Shown here in pieces: positions 8,672-17,691 of a DNA stretch of 64,000 nucleotides. The stretch lies in the NCBI RefSeq assembly GCF_029846235.1, contig NZ_JARVWP010000010.1, forward strand, positions 62,001 through 126,000, read 5' to 3'. Position numbers and translations under genes: made by a program. The notes below the pieces were generated by a model. That model worked only from the letters and a program-made list of their open reading frames with translations. It was not told the DNA's origin and made no database searches. Numbering within the stretch: position 1 is the stretch's first letter; each line of letters opens with the position of its first letter. The DNA comes from Bradyrhizobium sp. CER78 (GTDB taxonomy: Bacteria; Pseudomonadota; Alphaproteobacteria; Rhizobiales; Xanthobacteraceae).

Positions 8672-8977
8672 CTATTCTTCCGGCTCTGTCGTGAACAGCA
8701 AGGGATAGCCCTTGGCGCGGCCGGCGTCGGTGGCGCGCGTCGCCTTGGTCTCGGCGACGTCCCGGGTGAAGACCGCGACCACGCAGACGCCGCGCTGATG
8801 CGCGGTCAGCATCACCTTGTAGGCCTGGTCGTCGGTCATGCGGAATTCACCCTTCAGCACGGTGACGACGAATTCGCGCGGCGTGTAGTCGTCGTTGACC
8901 AGGATCACCTTGTGCAGGCGCGGCCGCTCGACCTTGGTCTTCGTCCTGGTTTTCGGCTTGACGACAGTATCGGGCAT
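8672..8977 (-). CDS. clpS: ATP-dependent Clp protease adaptor ClpS
   Basis: N-end-rule adaptor that delivers substrates with destabilising N-terminal residues to the ClpAP protease. The 101-residue product has a charged, flexible N-terminal tail and the conserved core LVNDDYTPREFVV, followed by the helix with MLTAHQRG and VFTRDVAETKA that forms the N-degron pocket. ATG 8977 has a GAGGGAG site four bases upstream; a longer in-frame opening to 9112 adds a non-conserved, cysteine-rich extension and is rejected. clpA is not in the window. Confidence 0.93.
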   Translation of the reverse strand: MPDTVVKPKTRTKTKVERPRLHKVILVNDDYTPREFVVTVLKGEFRMTDDQAYKVMLTAHQRGVCVVAVFTRDVAETKATRATDAGRAKGYPLLFTTEPEE

Positions 8978-9222
8978 CGCACTCCCTCGCGATTGCTCCG
9001 TAAGAATACCGTCTTCCGGCGCGTCTTGGAACCGTTCGATTTGCACGGCGTCATTGCGGCAACGGCACGGCGCGTGTTGCCGCATTCGCGGCAAACAATG
9101 TCCAGCTTGCAAAAGCGACTGAACTGCGGACCTCTAACCTGAATGTGAAGGACTGATGCTGTTCGCGCTTGCGTCGCCGGATTTGCGTGTCACGATGACA
9201 GCTACACGACGGGAGGTCCGCC

Positions 9223-10071
9223 ATGCGCTGGTATGTCTCGATCGGAGCGGTGCTTGTCGCCGGCATGCTCGCCGGCGGCGATGTGGCCGCTGTTGCCGCG
9301 CCCGGCGTGGGTAGAGAGCCCGACCGACGGGTCGAGAAGGAGTCTTCGCCGAGCGTGGATGTCGAGCTGATCCTCGCAACGGACGTCTCCTATTCGATGG
9401 ACATGGACGAGCTCGCGATCCAGCGCGAGGGCTACGCGCAGGCGATCGTTTCCAAGGAATTTCTGCAGGCGCTGAAGGCCGGCCCGAACGGCAAGATCTC
9501 GATCACCTATTTCGAATGGGCCGCTTCCAACGACCAGAAGGTGATCATCCCCTGGCGGGTGATCGACGGCCCCGAATCCGCCGATGCCGTCTCCGCCGAG
9601 ATCATGAAGACGCCGGTGCGCCGCGCCTCGCGCACCTCGATCTCGGGTGCGATCTATTTTGCGATCCCGATGTTCGACGAGAATCCGCATCGCGGCCTGC
9701 GCCGCGTGATCGATATTTCCGGCGACGGCCCCAACAACAACGGCGCGCCGATCACGCCCGCGCGCGAGGCGGCGCTGGAGAAGGGCATCGTCATCAACGG
9801 CCTGCCGATCATGGTGAAGGAGCCGTCCTACTCCACGATGGATATCGAGAATCTCGATTGGTACTACGAGGACTGCGTGATCGGTGGTCCGGGCTCCTTC
9901 GTGGTGTCGATCAAGGATCGCGAGAAGTTCAAGGAAGCGATCCGCACCAAGCTGTTGCTCGAAGTCGCCGGCCGCACCCCCGAGCGCCCGATCGTGCGGA
10001 CCGCCGAGAAGGAGCCGCGGGTCAGCTGCACGATCGGCGAGAAGATCTGGCAAGATCGCTGGGGGCGATGA
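9223..10071 (+). CDS. DUF1194 (VWA-like) secreted protein
   Basis: Protein of 282 residues with an N-terminal signal peptide (about 1-26, hydrophobic core VLVAGMLAGGDVAAVAA). The mature part matches the DUF1194 family, a von Willebrand factor A-like fold: LATDVSYSMD carries a DxSxS metal-ion-dependent adhesion pattern, and SGAIYFAIP, VIDISGDGPNN and NGLPIM are conserved in the family. Probable periplasmic or secreted metal-binding protein; biological role unknown. A GGGAGG lies eight bases before the ATG. Confidence 0.82.
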   Translation: MRWYVSIGAVLVAGMLAGGDVAAVAAPGVGREPDRRVEKESSPSVDVELILATDVSYSMDMDELAIQREGYAQAIVSKEFLQALKAGPNGKISITYFEWAASNDQKVIIPWRVIDGPESADAVSAEIMKTPVRRASRTSISGAIYFAIPMFDENPHRGLRRVIDISGDGPNNNGAPITPAREAALEKGIVINGLPIMVKEPSYSTMDIENLDWYYEDCVIGGPGSFVVSIKDREKFKEAIRTKLLLEVAGRTPERPIVRTAEKEPRVSCTIGEKIWQDRWGR

Positions 10072-10075
10072 TCTT

Positions 10076-10153
10076 GTAGGGTGGGTTAGCCGAAGGCGTA
10101 ACCCACCATTCGTTCCGCGGAGGTGCGGTGGGTTACGCTAACCCACCCCACAA
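10076..10153. repeat. GTGGGTTA palindromic repeat
   Basis: GTGGGTTAGC (10081-10090) is matched by GCTAACCCAC (10137-10146), with a second inner pair GCGTAACCCACC/GGTGGGTTACGC. It is a REP-type element. The stop codon and last codons of the minus-strand nucleotidyltransferase gene lie inside it, so the element has supplied the end of that gene. Confidence 0.7.
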
Positions 10154-10971
10154 ATCTCTCCTACGTCGCTCTCCAGCACGCGCAGTGTCTGCAACACAGC
10201 CGCGTACTCCGCGGCCCCGATCCGCCGCCAGACTTCGGCGACACGCGCGGCGTGGTCACGAACCGTCATGGGAAAATCCGCGGCCTGCGCCAGCGCGCCC
10301 TTCTCATTGATCAGATACTGCCCGTTCAGCGCAAACAGCACCTGCGCGATGCAGGCCAGCGCGCGACAGGCGCAGCCGGCGATTTGCGTAGTGTCGCCGC
10401 GCGGCACGGCAAGTTCGGCATTCTCGATGCTGAACAGGATTTCCCATTGAAAGCGCCGGACCAGTGCGTCGCGCAGGGCGGGTGGATAAGGCGTGGTCCT
10501 TTCCTTCATCGCGGCGACGAGGCGGCAGGGATCATGCAGCACACGGCACAGCGCGATCTCACCCATCCAGATCGCCGAGCAGAAGCCGTGCGGATGGCCC
10601 GGCTGGTAGTGCATGCTGATCTCGCCGTTGCGGCAGGCGTCGATAACAGCCGCGACCTGCTCGATGCTGCGGTAGAGCAGGTCGACCTTGCGGCCGTCGA
10701 TCACAAGCCAGGCGCCGCCCACGATCCACGGTCCCCATTCGTCGACTGTTGTCACATGCGCAGCAGCGGGATCGTCGACCAGGCCCGCGACTGCCACGCG
10801 CAACCGATCGATATCGAGAGCTGAGCCATCCCGGTAGTAGAGGCCGAGATCGTAATCAGAGGCGTCATGCGCCGTGCCACGCGCCCGCGAGCCGCCGAGC
10901 ACGATGGCGGCGACGCCCGGCACGGCGGCGAGGACGGGAATGATGCGCGCGAGCAGCGGATCTTGGGACAT
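10138..10971 (-). CDS. nucleotidyltransferase domain protein
   Basis: Predicted 277-residue protein. Residues about 25-45 carry the minimal nucleotidyltransferase motif GGSRARGTAHDASDYDLGLYY, that is GS followed by DxD for metal and nucleotide binding. A DLLYR segment near residue 95 could give the third acidic position. The C-terminal ~150 residues are helical and resemble the accessory domain of aminoglycoside-type nucleotidyltransferases. Substrate unknown; it could modify a small molecule or be a solitary enzyme. ATG 10971 is preferred to an in-frame ATG ten codons upstream because homology begins there. The 3' end runs into a repeat. Confidence 0.78.
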   Translation of the reverse strand: MSQDPLLARIIPVLAAVPGVAAIVLGGSRARGTAHDASDYDLGLYYRDGSALDIDRLRVAVAGLVDDPAAAHVTTVDEWGPWIVGGAWLVIDGRKVDLLYRSIEQVAAVIDACRNGEISMHYQPGHPHGFCSAIWMGEIALCRVLHDPCRLVAAMKERTTPYPPALRDALVRRFQWEILFSIENAELAVPRGDTTQIAGCACRALACIAQVLFALNGQYLINEKGALAQAADFPMTVRDHAARVAEVWRRIGAAEYAAVLQTLRVLESDVGEICGVG

Positions 10972-11024
10972 GCGAGGCGGATTATAGCGAGACCACCGCA
11001 CGCTGCGATAGGCGCAACAATACC

Positions 11025-12266
11025 TCAGCGTGCGAAGCGCGCCACCAGCTCGACATGCGGCGTATGGCGGAACTGATCGACCGGTGTGACACCGGCGATC
11101 CTGTAGCCGCCGTCGATCAGGATCCTGGCGTCGCGCGCAAATGTCGCGGCGTTGCAGGACACCGCGACGATCACCGGCACCTTGCTCGCCGCGAGCTGGG
11201 TGACCTGCGCCTGCGCGCCTTGCCGCGGCGGATCGAACACGACGGCGTCATAGTCGCGCAACTCCTGCGGCATCAGTGGGCGGCGGAACAGATCGCGCGC
11301 CTCGGCCTTCAGCGGCTTCAGCCCCGGCGTCGTCTGCGCCGCCTTCTGCAGTGCCGCGATGGCACCCGCATCGCTGTCGAAGGCTGCGATCCGCGCCTTC
11401 TCGGCGAGGCGCAGCGCGAACGGGCCGACGCCGCAGAACAGATCGGCGATGTGCTTGGCGCGGCCGCAATGCTCGCGAACCAGCGCCGCGAGCGTCTCCT
11501 CGCCCTTGACCGTCGCCTGCAGGAACGAACCCGGCGGCAGCACCACCTTCGTCTTGCCGATCGCAACCTCAGGAGAGCCGCGCTGCAGCACCAGCTCGCC
11601 GTGCCGCGTCAGCCGCGCCAGCCGGTGTTTCTCCGCAACCCGCGACAAAGTGGTGATCAGGTCGGTCGGCAGCGCGCCGGAGCCGCGCACATCGATGTCG
11701 AGGCCGTTCGCGGTCGCCGTCACCTGGATGTCGAGCGGCTTGCCGATCGCAATCAGCGGCTCGGCCATGGCCCAGGCCGCCTCGAGCGCGCCGTCGAGCA
11801 CGGGGTCGAGGATCGGACAGCGGTCGACCGGGATGATGTCGTGCGAACCAGCGGCGGCGAAGCCGACCTTGAGGACTTCATGGGTACCCATGCGTCCGTG
11901 CAGCGTGATGCGGCGTCGGCCGGCGCCATGGGCGTCGCGCAGCGGCGCGACCTCAGTCGCGATCTTCGCCTGCGCCAGCGTCTCCACCACGATGTTGCGT
12001 TTCCAGGTGTGGTAGGGCGCCTCGTTCCAGTGTTGGATCGCGCAGCCGCCGCACACGCCGAAATGCGGACAGAACGGCGCGATGCGCTCGGGGCTTTCGT
12101 GCATGACGCGCAGCAGCCGCCGCCGGTCGCGATGATTGCCGGGGACGTCCTCGACCTCGACCGTTTCACCGGCTAGCGTATAGGGCACGAAGATCGACTG
12201 CGATCGGTCGATCGCGACGCCGTCGCCGCGGTGGCCGACATGGTCGATGGTGAGCAGTTCAGCCAC
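11025..12266 (-). CDS. RlmD/TrmA-family rRNA (uracil-C5) methyltransferase
   Basis: SAM-dependent RNA m5U methyltransferase, 413 residues from GTG 12266. An N-terminal TRAM-like segment (about 1-55) is followed by a 4Fe-4S cluster set (CPHFGVCGGC, plus a fourth cysteine in VDRCPI). The Rossmann SAM motif is HIADLFCGVGPFALRLA, FDPPRQGAQ is the target-binding motif, and VSCNAATFARD supplies the catalytic cysteine. The start overlaps the tlyA stop in GTGGCTGA, which indicates translational coupling of two rRNA modification genes. The precise rRNA position cannot be assigned. Confidence 0.88.
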   Translation of the reverse strand: MAELLTIDHVGHRGDGVAIDRSQSIFVPYTLAGETVEVEDVPGNHRDRRRLLRVMHESPERIAPFCPHFGVCGGCAIQHWNEAPYHTWKRNIVVETLAQAKIATEVAPLRDAHGAGRRRITLHGRMGTHEVLKVGFAAAGSHDIIPVDRCPILDPVLDGALEAAWAMAEPLIAIGKPLDIQVTATANGLDIDVRGSGALPTDLITTLSRVAEKHRLARLTRHGELVLQRGSPEVAIGKTKVVLPPGSFLQATVKGEETLAALVREHCGRAKHIADLFCGVGPFALRLAEKARIAAFDSDAGAIAALQKAAQTTPGLKPLKAEARDLFRRPLMPQELRDYDAVVFDPPRQGAQAQVTQLAASKVPVIVAVSCNAATFARDARILIDGGYRIAGVTPVDQFRHTPHVELVARFAR

Positions 12267-13032
12267 GGCGCGCGCCGAGGAAGAATTCGATATTGCCGTC
12301 GCCGCCCGGTATCGATGACGGAAACACCTCGATATCGGTGCAGCCGAGCGAGGCGGCAAAGGCTGTCATATCGTCGCAGATCTCCTGGTGCACCATCGCA
12401 TTGCGGATCACGCCGCGCTTGGAGTGTTTTCGGGCCGCCTCGAACTGCGGCTTGATCAGCGCGAGCAGGTGCATCGGGGCTGCCGCCAGCGACAGCGCCA
12501 CCGGCAGCACCAGCTTGAGCGAGATGAAGCTGACATCGATCACGACGATATCGGGCCGTGCCGGCAGCCGCTTGCCCTCGTAGTTCCTGATGTCGGTCTC
12601 CTCCATGGAGACGATCTTCGGATGGCCTTGCAGCGAGGGATGCAACTGGCCGTGGCCGACATCGATGGCGAACACGAGGCTCGCGCCATTGGCGAGCAGC
12701 ACTTCGGTGAAGCCGCCGGTCGAGGCGCCGACATCGAGGCAGACATGGCCCTCGACGTCGATCGGATAATGCTCGAGTGCGCCGGCGAGCTTGACGCCGC
12801 CGCGCGAGACATAGGGATGCGCCGGCTCGGCCGTGAGCGTGGCGCCGGGGGCGACGATCTCGGATGCCTTCGCAATCTGTGTGCCGTTGGCGGTGACGAG
12901 ACCGGCGTCGATTGCGGCGCGCGCCCGCGCCCGGCTCTCGAACAGGCCGCGCTCGACCAGCAGCACGTCGATGCGCTTGCCGGCGGATGCGCTATTGTCG
13001 TTGTCGCCCGCCTTGGTCACTTGCTTGCTCAC
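12259..13032 (-). CDS. tlyA: TlyA family RNA methyltransferase
   Basis: Protein of 257 residues with an S4 RNA-binding domain (KRIDVLLVERGLFESRARARAAI, about residues 19-41) followed by an FtsJ/RrmJ-like methyltransferase domain with DVGASTGGFTEVLL as the SAM-binding motif and VVIDVSFISLKLVLP. TlyA proteins 2'-O-methylate 16S and/or 23S rRNA; some are also called haemolysins. The GTG start at 13032 lies in a stretch of repeated GTGAGCAAG-like words, so two upstream start-like codons are immediately followed by stops. It is coupled to the downstream RlmD-like gene. Confidence 0.88.
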   Translation of the reverse strand: MSKQVTKAGDNDNSASAGKRIDVLLVERGLFESRARARAAIDAGLVTANGTQIAKASEIVAPGATLTAEPAHPYVSRGGVKLAGALEHYPIDVEGHVCLDVGASTGGFTEVLLANGASLVFAIDVGHGQLHPSLQGHPKIVSMEETDIRNYEGKRLPARPDIVVIDVSFISLKLVLPVALSLAAAPMHLLALIKPQFEAARKHSKRGVIRNAMVHQEICDDMTAFAASLGCTDIEVFPSSIPGGDGNIEFFLGARRG

Positions 13033-13056
13033 TTACTTGCTCACTCACTTACTCAT
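13021..13056 (-). repeat. short tandem duplication around the tlyA start
   Basis: On the minus strand the sequence reads ATGAGTAAGTGA, then GTGAGCAAGTAA, then GTGAGCAAGCAA. Three near-copies of a 12-base unit are present. The first two contain a start-like codon closed by a stop after two or three codons; only the last opens the tlyA frame. The block spans the stop of the upstream gene and the true start. Confidence 0.75.
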
Positions 13057-13616
13057 TTGGCGCTCTGCCGGCGCTGCGCGGCGGCGAGCCGCACGCAGGC
13101 CTCGAAGGAGGTGAGGTCGTGCCAGAGGTCGGTCGCCGGCTCCCGCGGTGTCACCAGCGGGCTGCCGTGCAGATCGAGCGCGTGCATCATCATCAGATTG
13201 TCCGGCAATCCAAACTCTTCCACCGTCAGCCCCTCCGCGTCGATCAGGCGTCCGTCGGATGCCGGCACGACCTGGCTCAGCCGCGCCACGCGATTGGCGT
13301 AGGACGTGGGATCGTTCGAATAGGCGAGGCACAGTTTGCTGCGTCCTGCCATGTAGCCGAGTTCGTAGACCGTGCCTGCGTCGGCACTGGGGCCGCGAAA
13401 GGGCGTCAAATTGGCGATGATGGCGTCGGCAGATTCCATCATCGCCTCGTTGCTCTTGAAGATGGTGAGCGAGGCGCCGGCGACGGTGGGATTGATGCTG
13501 TTGTCGAGCGGATACAGCCCGGTCAGCCCGTGATAGGCGCAAACCTCCGCCTTGCGGCGGCCGATCTCCACGGCATCCGGCAGGAACACGTCAGGACCTG
13601 CCAGATAGATTCTCAT
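13053..13616 (-). CDS. nucleoside 2-deoxyribosyltransferase family protein
   Basis: Protein of 187 residues of the nucleoside 2-deoxyribosyltransferase-like family. MRIYLAGPDVF at the N-terminus is the nucleotide-binding YLAGP motif. DAIIANLTPFRGPSADAGTVYELGYM carries the conserved D and the catalytic glutamate region. Members transfer deoxyribose between bases or hydrolyse N-glycosidic bonds in nucleotide salvage. It lies between dxs and tlyA on the same strand, 20 bases before tlyA, and is probably co-transcribed with it. Confidence 0.87.
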   Translation of the reverse strand: MRIYLAGPDVFLPDAVEIGRRKAEVCAYHGLTGLYPLDNSINPTVAGASLTIFKSNEAMMESADAIIANLTPFRGPSADAGTVYELGYMAGRSKLCLAYSNDPTSYANRVARLSQVVPASDGRLIDAEGLTVEEFGLPDNLMMMHALDLHGSPLVTPREPATDLWHDLTSFEACVRLAAAQRRQSAK

Positions 13617-13645
13617 GGACTTGCCCGGAACAAGATCGACTCGAA

Positions 13646-13766
13646 ACCTCTCCCATCGGGAGAGGTCGCGCTGCAGGCGCGGGTGAGGGGTAATGCACTT
13701 TCATGGGACCTCACCCCCTCACCCGGATCGCTCGCGCGATCCACCTCTCCCCGGTGAGGAGAGGTG
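13646..13766. repeat. CTCTCCC/GGGAGAGG intergenic repeat
   Basis: The spacer between dxs and the deoxyribosyltransferase gene contains two short palindromes: CTCTCCCATCGGGAGAG near the left, and CCTCTCCCCGGTGAGGAGAGG near the right. They are joined by CACCCTCACCC-type runs. The arrangement is that of dispersed rhizobial intergenic repeats, which may end the dxs transcript. Confidence 0.6.
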
Positions 13767-13774
13767 GAAGGCGA

Positions 13775-15703
13775 TTACGCGAGCTTGACGGTTTCGGTCT
13801 TGTAGTCCTTGCCGAGGGTTTCGAACACCTTGGCAACGATGCTCTTGGCGTCGAGACCGGCGCGGGCATACATCGCCGCCGGCGAGTCGTGATCGAGGAA
13901 CACGTCGGGCAGGATCATCGAGCGGAACTTGAGCATGCCGCTGTCGAGCATCGCATTGTCGGACAGGAACTGCATGACATGCGAGCCGAAGCCGCCGATC
14001 GAGCCTTCCTCGATCGTGATCAGGATCTCGTGGTCGCGGGCGAGCTTCATGATCATCTCTTCGTCGAGCGGCTTCATGAAGCGCGCGTCGGCGATGGTGG
14101 CGGAGAGGCCGTGGGCGGCGAGCTCGTCGGCCGCCTTCTCGCACTCGGCGAGACGGGTGCCGAACGACAGCAGCGCGACCTTCTTGCCTTCGCGGATGAT
14201 GCGGCCCTTGCCGATCGGCAGGGGAACGCCGACTTCCGGCATCTCGACGCCGCGGCCCTCGCCGCGCGGATAGCGCAGCGCGCTCGGGCGATCGTTGATC
14301 GCGACCTGAGTCGCGACCATGTGCACCATCTCGGCCTCATCGGAGGCCGCCATGATCACGAAGTTCGGCAGACAGCCGAGATAGGCGTTGTCGAACGAAC
14401 CGGCATGGGTCGCACCGTCGGCGCCGACCAGGCCGGCGCGGTCGATCGCGAAACGAACCGGCAGGCTCTGGATCGCGACGTCGTGGACCACCTGGTCATA
14501 GCCGCGCTGCAGGAAGGTCGAGTAGATCGCGCAGAACGGCTTGTAGCCTTCGGTGGCAAGGCCCGCGGCGAAGGTCACCGCATGCTGCTCGGCAATGCCG
14601 ACGTCGAAGGTGCGGTCCGGGAACGCCTTGTTGAAGATGTCGACGCCGGTACCCGACGGCATCGCCGCGGTGATGGCGACGATCTTGTCGTCCTTCTGTG
14701 CTTCCTTGACGAGGCTCTGGCCGAACACGTTCTGGTAGGCCGGCGCATTCGGCTTGGCCTTGGCCTGGGTGCCGGTCGCGACGTCGAACTTGACGACGGC
14801 GTGGTACTTGTCGGCGGAGGCCTCGGCCGGGCCGTAGCCCTTGCCCTTCTGGGTCACGACGTGAACCAGGATCGGGCCGGTCTCCATGTCGCGGACGTTC
14901 TTCAGCACCGGCAGCAGATGGTCGAGATTGTGACCGTCGATCGGGCCGACATAGTAGAAGCCGAGTTCCTCGAACAGCGTGCCGCCGTCCATCATGAAGC
15001 CGCGGGAATATTCCTCGACGCGGTTGGCGCGGTTGGCGAGGATCTTCGGCAGGCGCTTGTTGATCTGCTTGGCCGCCTCGCGCAGCGAGCGGTAGGTCTT
15101 GCCGGAGTAGAGCCGCGACAGATAGGCGCTCATCGCGCCGACCGGCGGCGCGATCGACATGTCGTTGTCGTTGAGGATCACGATCAGGCGCGAGTTCATC
15201 GCGCCGGCGTTGTTCATCGCCTCATAGGCCATGCCCGCCGACATCGCGCCGTCACCGATCACGGCGATAACGTTGTTCTTGCCGCCGGAGAGGTCGCGCG
15301 CCACGGCCATGCCGAGGCCGGCCGAAATCGAGGTCGAGGAGTGCGCGGCGCCGAACGGATCGTAGTCGCTCTCGGTGCGCTTGGTGAAGCCGGAGAGGCC
15401 GCCGCCGGTGCGCAGGGTGCGGATGCGGTCGCGGCGACCGGTCAGGATCTTGTGCGGATAGGCCTGGTGGCCGACGTCCCAGATCAGGCGGTCGCGCGGG
15501 GTGTCGAAGATGTAGTGGATGGCGGTGGTCAGTTCGACCACGCCGAGGCCGGCGCCGAAATGGCCGCCGGTCACCGACACGGCGTCGATGGTTTCCTGGC
15601 GGAGCTCGTCGGCAACTTGCCGCACCTGCTCGACCTTCAGCTTGCGCAGGTCATCGGGCGTGTGAATAGTGTCAAGAAGCGGCGTTTTACTAAATGTGGT
15701 CAC
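13775..15703 (-). CDS. dxs: 1-deoxy-D-xylulose-5-phosphate synthase
   Basis: Thiamine-diphosphate enzyme that condenses pyruvate with glyceraldehyde 3-phosphate, the first step of the MEP isoprenoid pathway. The 642-residue product is family length. The thiamine diphosphate motif is GDGAMSAGMAYEAMNNAG through NDNDMSIAP (about residues 150-185). The DVGHQAYPHKILTGRRD segment near residue 77 and the transketolase C-terminal domain with RFAIDRAGLVGADGATHAG are intact. GTG 15703 was chosen because a GGAA lies eight bases upstream and MTTFSKTPLLD is a normal start. xseB is upstream on the same strand but 540 bases away. Confidence 0.97.
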   Translation of the reverse strand: MTTFSKTPLLDTIHTPDDLRKLKVEQVRQVADELRQETIDAVSVTGGHFGAGLGVVELTTAIHYIFDTPRDRLIWDVGHQAYPHKILTGRRDRIRTLRTGGGLSGFTKRTESDYDPFGAAHSSTSISAGLGMAVARDLSGGKNNVIAVIGDGAMSAGMAYEAMNNAGAMNSRLIVILNDNDMSIAPPVGAMSAYLSRLYSGKTYRSLREAAKQINKRLPKILANRANRVEEYSRGFMMDGGTLFEELGFYYVGPIDGHNLDHLLPVLKNVRDMETGPILVHVVTQKGKGYGPAEASADKYHAVVKFDVATGTQAKAKPNAPAYQNVFGQSLVKEAQKDDKIVAITAAMPSGTGVDIFNKAFPDRTFDVGIAEQHAVTFAAGLATEGYKPFCAIYSTFLQRGYDQVVHDVAIQSLPVRFAIDRAGLVGADGATHAGSFDNAYLGCLPNFVIMAASDEAEMVHMVATQVAINDRPSALRYPRGEGRGVEMPEVGVPLPIGKGRIIREGKKVALLSFGTRLAECEKAADELAAHGLSATIADARFMKPLDEEMIMKLARDHEILITIEEGSIGGFGSHVMQFLSDNAMLDSGMLKFRSMILPDVFLDHDSPAAMYARAGLDAKSIVAKVFETLGKDYKTETVKLA

Positions 15704-16246
15704 AGCGAATTTCCAATTTTTGCCTGTCGGAACGAACCGCCCGACGCGAGATGGGTTGGCGCGCACATCGCGCAGCGAAAGCCAGACACTGGGTGCCGCC
15801 CCGGCAGACCGTGCCTGGTTGTAAGCCTAGATTCACTCCGGATTGGACCACGTGATACGCATCACCTTGGTCGCTCTTCACCCGTCCCGGTTCAGTTTTG
15901 TCGAACCATTTGAGATGCATGCCGCCCGAAAATCGGGCCGCCGGCCACCCTCAAATGCCCATAGAACTGGAAGCATTACACCAAAGCCGTAACCAAAGCC
16001 AACCCGATAGGCGGCGCAGGGTTCCTATGCGCCGTCTTGAAAAACCTATATTTTTCAATGGCTGGGGCCCGGAGCGGGTTCCAATTTGGCCATTTTAGCG
16101 GCAACCGGCCGGTCCGGAACGGCCCGATTCGTGGCCGCGCCGGTCGCCGCGGTCCCCCCGCGGCGCGATCAATCAATGGAAATACCCAGCAACAATTGCC
16201 CGCTGTGGCGGACATCCTGTCGCATGGGGCGCGGCGGTCGGCGGCG
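15704..16246. other. long spacer between xseB and dxs
   Basis: No convincing gene is seen here. A hairpin with 8-bp arms (TTGAAAAA/TTTTTCAA, 16037-16058) and a GC-rich inverted-repeat stretch (about 16105-16170) are the only structured parts. The dxs promoter should lie in the 15710-16030 part, but no clear -35/-10 pair could be picked. Confidence 0.5.
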
Positions 16247-16498
16247 CTACTGCACGTCCAGCGGCTCGGTCCCGTTCGCCTGGCCCGAGGCGTCGGTAGT
16301 GATCTTGTCGACGCGGGCTTCGGCCTGGCGCAGCAATTCCTCGCAGCGCCGCTTCAATGCCTCGCCGCGCTCGTAGATCGCGACCGATTCCTCAAGCGGG
16401 ACCTTGCCGTCCTCGAGCCGCTTGACGATCGATTCGAGTTCCTCGATCGCGCGTTCAAAGGAGAGCTTCTTGACGTCGGCTTGAGTATTTTCGGCCAT
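16247..16498 (-). CDS. xseB: exodeoxyribonuclease VII small subunit
   Basis: Small subunit of exonuclease VII, which with XseA degrades single-stranded DNA to oligonucleotides. The 83 residues form the usual two-helix coiled coil: LSFERAIEELESIVKRLEDGKVPLEESV at about 12-40, then YERGEALKRRCEELLRQAEARVDKI. The C-terminal tail is acidic and variable. It sits between the HDAC-like gene and dxs on the minus strand, a layout common in this family. xseA is not in the window. Confidence 0.95.
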   Translation of the reverse strand: MAENTQADVKKLSFERAIEELESIVKRLEDGKVPLEESVAIYERGEALKRRCEELLRQAEARVDKITTDASGQANGTEPLDVQ

Positions 16499-16626
16499 TC
16501 TTTGCGTTCCCGATTGCGTGGATCAGATCGCAACCTGATCTTGTCGTCCAAACATGACCTGTCGCAGGCCATGCTTGCCCCGGCGCAGAATCAATCGAAT
16601 TTTTGCGGGGGTATTGTGGCGGGGAT

Positions 16627-17553
16627 TTACCGGCCCATCAATGCGGTGACGTGAGATGCCACCGACTCTTTCAGGCCCTCGAGGTCGTAGCCGCCCTCCA
16701 GCACGGAGACGACGCGGCCGCCGGCGCTCTTGTCGGCGAGGTCCATCAGCTTGCGCGTGACCCAGCCGAAATCCTCGCCCGTCAGGTTGATCGAGGCCAG
16801 GGGATCGCGGTGATGGGCGTCGAAGCCGGCCGAGATGACGACGAGTTCGGGAGAAAACTTCTCGAGCTGCGGCAGGATCAGGTTCTCGAAGGCGGAGCGG
16901 AATTTGGCGCCGCCGTCGCCGGGCGCAAGCGGCGCGTTGACGACGGTGTCGTGTTCGCCGCGTTCGCCGGCAGCCCCGGTGCCGGGGAACAGCGGCATCT
17001 GATGCGTCGAGCAGTACATCACGGTCGGATCGGCCCAGAAGATGTCCTGCGTGCCGTTGCCGTGATGGACGTCGAAATCGATGATCGCGGCGCGCTTGAT
17101 GCCGTATTTGCGTTGTGCGTGGCGCGCGGCGATCGCGACATTGTCGAAGAAGCAGAAGCCCATCGGCGTCGATTTCTCGGCGTGATGCCCGGGCGGGCGC
17201 ACCGCGACGAAGGCGTTGTGGTGCTTGCCCTCCATCACCGCATCGGTCGCCGCCACCGCGCCGCCGACGCCGCGCATCACGGCTTCCCACGTGCCCGGCG
17301 ACATCGAGGTGTCGCCGTCGATATAGATCATGCCCGAGGTCGGCGCGATGTGGCGCAGCTCGCCGACATAGTGCTCGCCATGGCAGAGCAGCACGGTGTC
17401 GAGGTCGCCCTCCGGCGCGAGGTCGCGCACCAGCGCCTTGAAGCGGTCTTCGCCGAGCACCTCGGCCACCGCGCGCAGCCGGTCGGGGCGTTCGGGATGT
17501 CCGGGTGGGGTCAGGTGATCGAGGCAGGCGGAGTGCGTCAGAAGCAGTGTCAT
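16627..17553 (-). CDS. histone deacetylase family protein (acetoin utilisation/acetylpolyamine type)
   Basis: Zinc-dependent deacetylase-fold protein of 308 residues. The conserved catalytic parts are present: RPPGHHAEKSTPMGFCFFDNVAIAA (tandem His) near residue 125-150, IIDFDVHHGNGTQDIFW (zinc ligands Asp and His) near 165, and SAGFDAHHRDPLA with the third ligand near 250. Bacterial members deacetylate polyamines, acetylated proteins or other amides; the true substrate is unknown. It is 128 bases upstream of xseB in the same direction. Confidence 0.9.
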   Translation of the reverse strand: MTLLLTHSACLDHLTPPGHPERPDRLRAVAEVLGEDRFKALVRDLAPEGDLDTVLLCHGEHYVGELRHIAPTSGMIYIDGDTSMSPGTWEAVMRGVGGAVAATDAVMEGKHHNAFVAVRPPGHHAEKSTPMGFCFFDNVAIAARHAQRKYGIKRAAIIDFDVHHGNGTQDIFWADPTVMYCSTHQMPLFPGTGAAGERGEHDTVVNAPLAPGDGGAKFRSAFENLILPQLEKFSPELVVISAGFDAHHRDPLASINLTGEDFGWVTRKLMDLADKSAGGRVVSVLEGGYDLEGLKESVASHVTALMGR

Positions 17554-17691
17554 GCAAATTCCCGGCGCAATGGAGGCGCGTACGAGGCCGCTCTAATGTA
17601 GGCGGTTACCGGCCCAGCGGAAAGGGCCCGCTCTGACCCGGTCCTCACCTTTTCGGGACAGCATGGAAGGCAAAAAAGCGCGACCCTTTGG

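Noticed and set aside
8978..9112. Longer ClpS start at 9112
   Set aside because: The extra 45 residues are cysteine/arginine-rich and unlike ClpS; the ATG at 8977 has a strong ribosome site.
13021..13056. Repeat units near tlyA as a CRISPR-like array
   Set aside because: Units are 12 bases, contiguous and without spacers; no cas genes anywhere in the window. No CRISPR array was seen elsewhere either.
13703..15913. 736-codon open frame on the plus strand
   Set aside because: Antisense shadow of dxs, whose thiamine-diphosphate and transketolase motifs are on the minus strand.
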